64,000 nucleotides of DNA from Apostichopus japonicus (lineage: Eukaryota; Echinodermata; Holothuroidea; Aspidochirotida; Stichopodidae), in contig NC_092571.1 of NCBI RefSeq assembly GCF_037975245.1, positions 2,398,501 through 2,462,500 of the forward strand, in the 5' to 3' direction. This document shows positions 47,101 through 59,100 of the stretch, one piece after another; within the stretch, counting starts at the first letter, position 1, and each line of letters opens with the position of its first letter. Below the pieces are notes generated by a model, which saw only the letters and a list, made by a program, of their open reading frames with translations, was not told where the DNA came from and did no database searches. A program made the translations under genes and the position numbers.

Positions 47101-50100
47101 GAGGTGGGGTTGTTGTCTCCAAGGGTGGTTGGAGGTCCCCCTCCCCAAAATATCTGCCCCCACCCCTTGTGCTTTACATACTTACTCTTTTAGCTTTACT
47201 ATCATGATATCACGCTCATTCAGTTGCATTGCTCACTCTCATATACTTTTTTTTCCTTATATGATTAAAAAACTGGGAGTACAACCGCAAAGTTTGCCCC
47301 AATCATATTTATCTCATTCTGTCTTGATTACCGTGCGATAATTTCCAAACTTTAGCGTACTTGTAGTACCGTTATGCATGGGTATCATTGTTCCAATCTG
47401 CCTTGCATCACTTCTAACCGCAGGGGTCAGCTGCACGAGGTAGCCTGTGAGAGGTGGCCGTTGGTGGACGACGAAGGGCGCCAGCAGATGGCGCGGATGG
47501 CGGCCGCCGCGGCGTGGGGTCTCCAGAACTGGGAGAGGATGGAGGAGTACGTCTGCCTCATCCCTCGGGACACTTTCAACGGGGCGTTCTACAGAGCTGT
47601 CTTAAACGTTCATCAAGATCACTTCTTACAAGCCAAACAGGTTTGTCCAACTGTCACAGAATAAACGGGGCAAAAAAATGTTTTTTTTTCGTCCTTATTG
47701 AAACACGAGTTGTTATAGCGTCAATGACATTTTTAATTCAATCTTACATGTTTGAATTGTTCATGTCCCTGGCCCGGTTATGTCGATGGATAGTTAGTGC
47801 GGTCTTTGTAATTGGAAAGTAAGTGAACATGGGTTTATTTTGAAAGGGTTAATTTTATATCTTTATATTTGTATTAGAATTGGTAGTGGTGTTGGTAGTG
47901 GTAGTGGTGTTGGTGTTGGTATTGATAGTAGTATTGGTAGTGGTATTGGTAGTGGTAGTTGTATTTATATTTATAAAAATTATTTATATAAAAAATAAAG
48001 GCTTAACTTTAAAAGAACTGATCAGCAGAAAAATTTTCAATTTTCAAATTTTTTCATCCAAATTTTAGTTCCTTGTAGTGAATAATATTATGTGAAAAAG
48101 GGGAAAGGGGTTCAGGTGGGGGCATGTATTTCTATTTAGACTGCGCAACTTTTTATTGTATGATGGATTAAGCTTGTATAAGAACTGCACGAATGATTGT
48201 TAATGTCTGTCAACATTTGGAAGTCATGTCACCAGACAGCCCATCTGTGGACCCCCCTCTCCACCCCCCTAATTTTGTGTTTGTTTTTGCTTGTAGTGCG
48301 TGGACAAAGCCAGAGAAATCCTTGACACAGAGTTGACCGCTATGGCCGGAGAGAGTTACGACCGGGCATACGGAGCCATGGTGTCCGTACAGATGCTCTC
48401 GGAAATCGAAGAGATCGTCTCTTACAAACTGGTCCCAGAGAGACGGGAAATCATCAAGGAAATGTGGTGGGAGAGACTCCAGGTATAACATGTTTTTTCT
48501 GTTTCAACATTAAAACATGATTTTAGACCTTTAAGAAAAACAATTAGCAGGGATGTGCCCGCACCGGGCGGCCCCGCCCAACACTAAAAATTACCGCCCA
48601 GCACCGTCTTAAAAATTGTGAATCTCGCCCAGCACTACTTTCATCTAATATCCTGGACATTCCTAACAATATATTCAACATAAATTGGGCCGGCCTATGC
48701 CAAAATCATACAGACTAATAAAGCATCAGTTACGCATGCGAGAAACATTACTTACGGCTCTCAATCGGTCCCTTGTAAAATCTCTTCGAAACAAACTAAT
48801 AACTTTTACCAGTTAGGCTACGTAATATATTTCACTAAAAAAAATGTAAATTGTTAGCAAAACTAGTACTTGTGTATGTGCTTAAAAAGGTACACAGTTG
48901 CCAGCATTTGGCATCTGAGCACCTTCAAAAATCGCAAAATTTCTCAAAGGGGAGGGGGACACCCCTCCCCCTTAGACCACCCCCCCCAGGATGGCAATCA
49001 GTATACCCAGCACTCAGGAATTCCTGGGCACATCCCTGATTAGGTTTACATTTCAATACAACTTTTTAAGTAAAGAGAAATTACCCCTTTAGACATCCTA
49101 GGCTTATTAATCAAAGTGGCTGGATGATGTAGTTTAGCACATGAAGACAGCTGATAATCACTAACAACACAAAAAGGAATATAAAAATATCAGACTTTTG
49201 GCAAATTTCAAAAGATTACGTATGCAATACGTTACAAGTATGTTAACTACGTTGGGTACTGGAATTAGTCAGAGGGTACCCGACTGGTTAGATGAAGGGA
49301 CAGAATATCTTTGTGAGGTAGGTGTTAAAATACTTAAAACATTGAGTAAAAATTAGGCCTGCATTGAGAATCTAGGGTCTGTATCAAATTTTGTGTTAAA
49401 GGAGCATTTCAGACATGTAAAATGTTGCTTTAATGGTAAATATCTTGAGAGCTGAAATAGAAAAAGGGAAGGTAACCTGCCCTAGCAAGTACTTAGAGTT
49501 TCCTAACACAGAGGACTGTTGGGATATTAAACACAAATGTTTGTATCTTCCGATGCAGCTGTAGATAAACTCTGCTTTTTATTAGAGACGGGAATCAAAC
49601 ACAACCACCATCGTTGGCCTATCTGATAGATATGCCTAGGTGCATGACAACTTCCCCAAATAGCTAAGCTAAAATAAAAAAAATCATTTCATATCAGAAA
49701 TATTGCACTTTCAATGTTCCATTATACACTAAACTAATGATTTGAATGTTGTCTGTTTTTATTTATTTCTAGCATTGCTCATTTCCTGTCCTGGAGTTGG
49801 GTTTTTGAAAAAATGCTGAATCTAACACGTTGACATTCTTTTAATATGACCTGATCATGTGACTGGTTTACATTGTCAAACACTGGTTTTAATTATCCAT
49901 CTTGATAATATGAAAATAGAAATGAAAGCTAAAGTAGAAGGTTTCATATCTTTGTGGCACTATGACATCACAATATAGCAGCCCAGTATTAACCACAAAT
50001 ATCATCCAAATTGAGCAGATTTCTCTCGATATTCGAGGGGAATTCTCCATCACGAAGATATCTATTATATCTTGTGAGATAAAGGATTATGTTTTGGGTC

Positions 50101-53100
50101 TGCTCGTTCTTGAGTTAACAACAATGGTTATTAAAATGTTTGTTAGCTGGTCTCTTGACCTTTGGAGTTCAATGCATGCTCTTTAATTGGTCTCTCATCA
50201 CGGCCAGAGGAAGTTTTTAAGCCGCGCTAATTCGTCTGAGATTGGCTATAACTTTCACATTAATTACATTGGCATTAGGTGTGTCTATTTAAGAAGCTCT
50301 CACCCTTATCCTTTGGTGTGATAGGCAGACAGGATTTCCTCTGTAGTTATTCATGACTCTCTAAACAAATCAAGATGATTCAGTTTCATAATTTACAAAA
50401 AAACAAAAATGGATCATTAAGGGTTTATAGGCAATTGTAAAACTGATGTTTTGGCAGCGAGCCTTCGTGGTGTTTTTATTTGGCATTGGGAGTTAGACTA
50501 CAGTATGCTTACATGCCACATGGCCTATGTTCCCTGCTCAATGCCATGCATATGATTCATAAATTTACTAGAAGACCATATTTCAAAGAGAGACATATTA
50601 TAATGTTCAAAACCACATTTTCCAACCAGAGTCAGGTTTGACCTTATCAAACTAAGACTTTGAATTCTGGAATTCTGCTGTAAACATCTCAATTGGTTTT
50701 CAGTGGTCTTCACCATAAACATTTGGGGGGGGGGGGGTGGGTTGGGGGGGCAAGACTGACAACCTTTTAAAAAACAGTGTAAGATTTCTGTTATTACCAG
50801 AAGCCCCTATATAGCCATTCTGCCTTCTTAGCCAGGTCATATGGTTCTGTTTGTCATGTTGCTGCTAACAGGACATTCCACCTCACCTCCCCTCCCCCTT
50901 TGTTCCCCCGTTTCCCCCTCGCTTACCGCGCCCTGAAAGGTTGAAAATCTTGCCTAATTACAACGTATTACACTGAATCTCACACACTGTTTTGGTAATG
51001 CTTCCATGGTTCAATGTGTGTAAGATTTGTTGCCATGGTGATCTGGATATCTATTCTCATTTTCATATTCATCTTCTTCTTACTCTCTGGTTTATTACTT
51101 TCTTTCCTCAGGGATGCAAACAGAGCGTGGAGGACTGGCAGAAGATTATTCACGTGAGATCGTTGGTCATCCAACCGCAGGAAGACCTCAGAACTTGGCT
51201 CAAGTTTGCCAGTCTGTGTCGAAAGTCCGGAAAGATGGTAAGGAACGCTTCATCTCAAGATGAAATGTCACCAAATTTGTTTTCAAATTTTTCTCACCAT
51301 TTCACACAAAAGTCACGAATAAAGTACCTTTTTCTTATCAAGTATCTCTTCGTTTGGATGTTGCAGTGTGTTTGGGATAAACAGACCTTTTAAATCACTA
51401 GAACCAGGACCAATAGAAGACTAGTTTTAAAGAAATTATTTATGAACAGTGTTATGCATAACAGGATATTAAATTCAAAGATTAAAGCCAGCTGGTTTGA
51501 TCATCAGCAGGACCACACTGTGGTAATGTTTACCCGTACAGAATGACTTTAGAAAGGAAGTTATTTGTTGATATGTCATAGTCTAACCAACTATTTTATT
51601 TGTTTATTCCTTTCATAGTCTAACCAACTATTTTATTTGTTTATTCCTTTCATAGTCTAACCAAACTATTTTATTTGTTCATATGTCATTGTCTAACCAA
51701 CTATTTTATTTGTTTATATGTCATAGTCTAACCAAACTATTTTATTTGTTTACATGCCATAGTCTAACCAACTATTTTATTTGTTTATATGTCATAGTCT
51801 AACCAACTATTTTATTTGTTTATATGAACTATTTTATTTGTTCATATGCCATAGTCTAACCAACTATTTTATTTGTTTATATGTCATTGTCTAACCAACT
51901 ATTTTATTTGTTTACATGCCATAGTCTAACCAACTATTTTATTTGTTTATATGTCATTGTCTAACCAACTATTTTATTTGTTTATATGTCATAGTCTAAC
52001 CAAACTATTTTATTTGTTTACATGCCATAGTCTAACCAACTATTTTATTTGTTTATATGTCATAGTCTAACCAACTATTTTATTTGTTTATATGAACTAT
52101 TTTATTTGTTCATATGCCATAGTCTAACCAACTATTTTATTTGTTTATATGTCATTGTCTAACCAACTATTTTATTTGTTTACATGCCATAGTCTAACCA
52201 ACTATTTTATTTGTTTATATGTCATTGTCTAACCAACTATTTTATTTGTTTATATGTCATAGTCTAACCAACTATTTTATTTGTTTATATGTCATAGTCT
52301 AACCAAACTATTTTATTTGTTTATATGTCAAAGTCTAACCAAACTATTTTATTTGTTCATATGTCATAGCCTAACCAACTATTTTATTTGTTTATATGTC
52401 ATAGTCTAACCAAACTATTTTATTTGTTTATATGTCATTGTCTAACCAACTATTTTATTTGTTTATATGTCATAGTCTAACCAACTATTTTATTTGTTTA
52501 CATGCCATAGTCTAACCAAACTATTTTATTTGTTTATATGTCATTGTCTAACCAACTATTTTATTTGTTTATGTGTCATAGTCTAACCAACTATTTTATT
52601 TGTTTACATGCCATAGTCTAACCAAACTATTTTATTTGTTTATATGTCATTGTCTAACCAACTATTTTATTTGTTTATGTGTCATAGTCTAACCAACTAT
52701 TTTATTTGTTTACATGCCATAGTCTAACCAACTATTTTATTGGTTTTATATGTCATAGTCTAACCAAACTATTTTATTTGTTTATTTGTCAAAGTCTAAC
52801 CAAACTATTTTATTTGTTCATATGTCATAGTCTAACTAACTATGTTATTTGTTTATATGTCATAGTCTAACCAACTATTTTATTTGTTTACATGCCATAG
52901 TCTAACCAAACTATTTTATTGGTTTATATGTCATAGTCTAACCAAACTATTTTATTTGTTTATATGTCAAAGTCTAACCAAACTATTTTATTTGTTCATA
53001 TGTCATTGTCTAACCAACTATTTTATTTGTTTATATGTCATAGTCTAACCAACTATTTTATTTGTTTACATGCCATAGTCTAACCAACTATTTTATTTGT

Positions 53101-56100
53101 TCATATGTCATAGTCTAACTAACTATGTTATTTGTTTATATGTCATAGTCTAACCAACTATTTTATTTGTTTACATGCCATAGTCTAACCAAACTATTTT
53201 ATTGGTTTATATGTCATAGTCTAACCAAACTATTTTATTGGTTTATATGTCATAGTCTAACCAAACTATTTTATTTGTTTATATGTCAAAGTCTAACCAA
53301 ACTATTTTATTTGTTTATGTGTCATAGTCTAACCAACTATTTTATTTGTTTATATGTCATAGTCTAACCAACTATTTTATTTGTTTACATGCCATAGTCT
53401 AACCAAACTATTTTATTGGTTTATATGTCATAGTCTAAGCAACTAAAGCCAAATTGAATGCAGGTATTATTTCATCTGATCAGCTATACTGGATTTTGAG
53501 ATAAAGTCACCTACAAATTATTCTGTATGTCTGCAATGCTTCTTTGAGGTTAAATCTGTTATGACTTTGGCCTATTTAATCAAGGTCTACATGGAAATGT
53601 GAATCCATTGTTTCATACGTTCTAATGACTCTACCATACTTTAACTTCACATGAATGATTATAGCATCACATGTGCGATCACATCCATGGACACACCAAT
53701 TGTCCTTCACACCTTTTGCATGTATTGTTAACATGTTATTTGAGGTTATTCGTAAGTCTAGTGTTTATCCTTTGGAATTTAACTGTACTGCTTTTGAGGA
53801 TCTGATGTAAATGGTTTTAAAGTCTGATATGGTTCCGATTGAGTTTTGTGTTGCATCTGAGCGACTGATCTGACTAGCTGTGTGCTAGACTAAGTAGTTC
53901 AGCCACTTTCATTGGTGAACGCCAGAGTTTTAAAGTATCTTTTTCCTTTACAAAATATTGAAAGTGGTATAGAATTAATACCTGGGCCGATACCAGTAAT
54001 TTGTCATGATATTCCTTCCTTGCAGTGTTCTGGGTTGTATCTAATGAAAACTGGTTCGTGATCCCTGGTTACACGGTATGCAAGGTACCGTGGCCTCTGA
54101 CTGGCTTCCCCCCCACCCCCACCCCCACCCCCAGCAAAGAAATCGCTACATAAGGATCGTCATCAGCTAAGGGCTGGATAGCTGAGTAGGTAGAGCTTGA
54201 ATCCCAGAGGTCACTGGTTGAATTCCATTCTAGCCATAAATTTCGTTGATCTTGTCCTTTGTCTAAAAATTTCTCCCGTTAGTTTTTCATTATTCATTTA
54301 CTAACTTTACCAGTTATTTTTTTAACAGTTGACAGCATTTTCATTTCTCAAAAATTTTAAGTGGTGTTGAACACAACAAAGACTGTTAGAAGTAGATGAT
54401 TTATAAATGTATCAAAATTACGATTGTTGCCTAGAAATAATCCTTTAAAATGGGTGAATAAAAACCCGAAACCTTGTACACTTTAACAGGTCTCCTAAAC
54501 TTTCCTCTATTTGGTAACAGAATGTGTTTGTTCATTTTTTAATATTATGACATTTTTTTTTTATCTGAAGGTTTTATCACACAAGACACTGACATTGCTA
54601 CTGGAGTCAGACCCATCGTTGGACGAGACCACTCCCATCAGCTCAATAGCAGTAGTCAAACACCCCAAGATTATCTTTGCTTACATAAAGCATCTCTGGA
54701 AAGATGGGAATAAGGTGAGAAGGCAATTTTGGAATCAGTAATGATCAAAAGGCCCAAAATGCGTAGATGTATTTTCTTCCATGTCTTTCTTTGGTACTTT
54801 GCAAAATGATATACAGAACCCTGTGAGTCAGCGAATGAACGAACGAATCAAAAATGAGGAAATATTGCGAAAGTTGTCATGATAAATATGTATGAGTAGA
54901 TTTTTGAAGGTTAGGGAAGGAAGTTGCACATTAAGATTTTTGTAGGTTATTCTGGAAGGCCACTCCTGTTTATAAAACAAATAGAGAAAGGAAGCTTAAA
55001 ATACAGAAAGGACAGAAAAGTGTATTAGACTGCAATGTTAACATTTCAGTGTTAATGGGTGGGTGGGGGGGTGGGGGTGTGAGGACCAAGGAGGGGGAGG
55101 GGGAGGGAATAATTTTGTAGGACTCCTGCAGTTACAAATGTCGAAAATAATTCCCAATCGTTCGTTTGTCACATGTCACTGTCGTCCTGTAGGAAGAGCA
55201 ACAGTGCCGGACAGGAACTTTGAGGAAATATTAATTTTAGCTGCTAAGGATCAGTCTGAATATAATGTTAATCACACTGGACAGTTTTATGTATACCCGT
55301 TTTAAGGTATTGCTTTGTGCATGTTGTGTTCAGAGTTGCTGGTTAGCTTCCAGACGCCCCAAAATAGATTGAGGAGGGTGACAGGAGGGGGGGCGATATG
55401 GGGAGGGGGATATGGGGAGGGGGATATGGGGAGGGGGATATGGGGAGGGGGGATATGGGGAGAGGGATTGGGGAAGCCAGGTGTTACACCAATGATATCA
55501 GTTTCATGGAACATGCCCTCATGAAATTTATTGTGAAAATTGCTGAGGTCCCCATAACTCACCTCCCCCTCATCATGTATGTGTGTGGGCAGGCGGGGGA
55601 GGGGGGGGGTTCCTGCTTTTATAAGGTCTATTTTCCTCTTCTTAACAGTTTGAATTGACTTACACCAGTACCATTCTGTACTTGAGTACTATGAAGTTAG
55701 CTCTATATATTGAACGTATTGCTTTGTACATGCTGTGTTCAAAGTTGCTGAGTAACTTTCATAACCATGTTGTGTTGCTCATTAGTTTCAGTTAAGAGAG
55801 TGAAATGTTCTCTATCATAAACTCTATGCAGATTTTGTTATCATTGTAAAGATACAGTTAACTCATAGTTTTAGCTTACAGAAGTAATAAACAACATTAC
55901 TAGCGACCTCACCCCCGATTACTGTACGTACAGTCTTTTACTACACAAATGTGATAAGTCTAATGTTAGTGTTCAATTATGTTGATTTCTGAGGAACTTT
56001 AGTTCTCAAGACTGACTTAAAAAACATCTGTTATGAAAATAAATAAATACAAAAAAAAACAACAAAAACAATTTCCATACAAGCATACTCGACAATTTTC

Positions 56101-59100
56101 GCCTTAAAATATTATAGTTGTTGCTTTAACGTGCCGAGCATTGATCGTATCTCTTCTGGGACTCATTTACAGCAAGTGGCCTTCAATCAGCTTCATGAAT
56201 TTGTGAAGAGCACCCTCAGTAGGTACACAACGATGAATGTACCGATGCGGACGGGTGAGGTAGAGGGAGTGGACGAACTCAACAAACTCTTGGCCAGGTG
56301 AGAATAAAAGTCTCGATTTTTGATTAGCATTTTAAGCAGAGTACACCCTAACATGAGTGTATCGCAGAATTATAGCCAAATTGGTATTGAGGATGAGTAC
56401 AATGAAAGTGAGTCGTATTGTATGTCAGGGACTGCAGCAGAGTAAATAGAATATAAACATAAAATGGATTTGATCGTAAAGTGTACAGTTAAATTTGTGT
56501 GCGTTCTGTATCGGGAAACAGAGTTACGCTGTATGCACTGCAAGAGAACGTCAATGTGTGATTCTGAATATGTCAACAAAAATAATAATAATGAACCCCC
56601 CCAAAAAAAATTAAAAAAGAAGGTAACATACTAGATTACTACATCACTACACAAGAGTATGCTTTGACACAAAGAGAGAACGTTAAAGTGTCGAAATTTT
56701 GTGATATTTAACTCGTTCTTCATTTTTTAGTTTTGAGAGGTGATAGTGCAAACTACTATATATATATTGGTCACTTTCGGTGATCATGCACTGAAGAAGA
56801 GCTAGTTTTGCTCGAAAGCTCTGCAAAAACCAAACATTGGCTGTTTTACTTCCAATCACTTACCTAATTCAATTATTGTATCTCACTCGAGATCCAGCCT
56901 TTCTCTAAATGCAGCATAGTTGTTTAACAGTTTTTCCGTTATTCCTATATATATATATATATATATTATTATATATATATATATTATTATATATATTTAT
57001 AAGTAAGTCTTGTTAGTAGGAACCAGAGAGTCATTAAACTTCAAGAATCATATTTAATAATCAAACATAACACCAGGAGTATGTAAACAAGAACCAGAGA
57101 CTGTATGCCAGTAACAGAAATGTTGCGAACAATATGAAAATGTAACGACTCAGAGATTTTTTGGCTAAGGACTTATATTTCCCGCCTCTGAAGACCTGAC
57201 CCAGTGACCTGTGAGCTAGACTCGATAGTCCAGCCAATTGGGACAGGTTTTTCTCGATGATTTAGAAGCAATTCCTCGATCATGAAACATTGCAATATTA
57301 AATTATGTCCTCTTCTGGTAATAGTGGTTGGTCTATTACATGTCAATGTTTGCACTTTTCAGCTTCGGTAGTTCCTTAACATCTTTGGTCATACAAACAT
57401 TCGCTATCCACGTCAACTTCAATTCGATATTGTAATTGAAACAGTTGGACACTGCTTGTTTTTTTGGGGGGGTTTTTGTCGATTATCTGTTACAGCTTTG
57501 TTGTTTTGACCCTAACTTCCAGTCCTTATTATCTCAGTCAATTCTTACGTAACTCGATACAAAAGTTCCCAACGATCTCATGATCTTGTCAGATTTGGAA
57601 CTCGGTTGGATGTTAAGTGGCCTGTTTGTGGAGCCCCTTTGATATATATGTTCAACCCATTAGGAGCTGTCTTAACTATCTTGGAGTAAAAAGAACTCTC
57701 TTCTATAACCAACCATATACCACGTCAGGGGATTGTTACGAGTTTAATGGGATAATAAGTCACCCGGTAGGGCCCCTCGGGAGGAAACAATTTGTTACGG
57801 TAACCTGATAGTATATTGATTGAAATGATGTAACAGTTACAATTATCATTGTACTGTATGGATAACAGGCGTTGCGATGATTTGTAGAGGTTTTTTTTGC
57901 ATTACTCCTCTGGTCAATGTTGTGTTATATTTTTCTACAGTGTTGTAATATAGATATGTATGTATCTGTCATACTCCTAAAATTCTCTGTAAAGTTTTGC
58001 AAAGCATTCTGGGAGCAAGTGAACTCTGAGAGTGTTAATGTAGGAGTTATTGTAGGGCAGGGTTAAGTTTTTTGCAGCTTTGAAGAATTGAACCAAGAGA
58101 ATTTTTTTTTCCTCAAAAGTTTGAAAAAGGGTGCCAAGGCATCCTGTCCCAAAGTGAGTGAGATTATGCGGAGATAAAGACACAAAGAGGAACTATTCAT
58201 GAGATTGTTGGTAAAAATTATATGTCTAGATATTAATGCTTCCCTACAGCTGCATCATAATTAGCTGTTTTCTAGTTCAAATATCTCTGACATGGTTGGA
58301 CAATTTTGAGCCCCTGTGTGTGATAATTATGAGGGCCTCCCCCCCCCATGGCAACTTGATTTAAGGGGCAGAGCATTACAGTGGGTGACAGGGGCACCAA
58401 CGGCAATTTTTGAGCACTTTACCCAACGTACACCAACAAACGATGATGACATTTTTCTTTTCTGGGAAAGGAGCCTACATCTTTGGAGAGAGTTTCCCAT
58501 AACCAAACCTTTTCATGGTCTGTTGAGAATTAGCTATTCCATACCTCAAAAACTGAGTTTAGTGCATCGTGTGTGAGAGTCTGCATTGACCACATTTCTT
58601 TCCCATGTAATATTATCTAAGCCTCAGAGAAATTGTTTTCAGGGTAAAAATTGCAGCACAGAGGAAGATTCTTAGAGGAAATTGTTAATTGTCCCATAAT
58701 CGTTCTCTGGTTGTCATGGTTACAATGTGTTAAAGGCTAGTCCACTCTCACTAAGTTGTGATTAATTCTTGGCAAAGTTTTTGGAAGAATATCAAGAAAA
58801 ACGCCTGGACCGACGGGTGGTTTGACGACACCATCTTGCAGATTAAGTCGAGAACCGCTGCGTGCTAGGGACACGACAGACGTTGGATTTAGTTTGATGT
58901 AAAATAAGACTTACTTATTCAGCACATTCAGACACATGGTGGTTAGGATGGTTGCAAGTACATGGAACACCGAACATATCCTAACATATCTGTTAATCAG
59001 ATCTGTATGAGCTGGTTAGTAAGCTAGGAAGATATAATACCTTTACCAGTCAATGATGATAACAACTGTTAGCCCTGAACCTTGTATGCAAAGTAGGTTA

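Larger units (their letters stand above)
51238..54570. other. MTOR intron 34 (3.3 kb)
   Basis: More than half is the 35-bp minisatellite at 51561-53445. It also holds dispersed repeat R1 copy 3, a (CCCCCA)n tract at 54109-54133 and a tRNA-derived SINE unit. Confidence 0.8.

Noticed and set aside
47880-48068. Val/Leu-rich open frame resembling a membrane segment
   Set aside because: It is a translation of the GGTAGTGGT repeat followed by AT-rich intron.
53167-53367. Repeated [12 protein letters not shown]-type open frame
   Set aside because: It is a product of 36-bp variants of the intron 34 minisatellite. Frame is lost in the common 35-bp units.
51561-53445. CRISPR array
   Set aside because: The units are contiguous without unique spacers and the locus is animal; it is a minisatellite.
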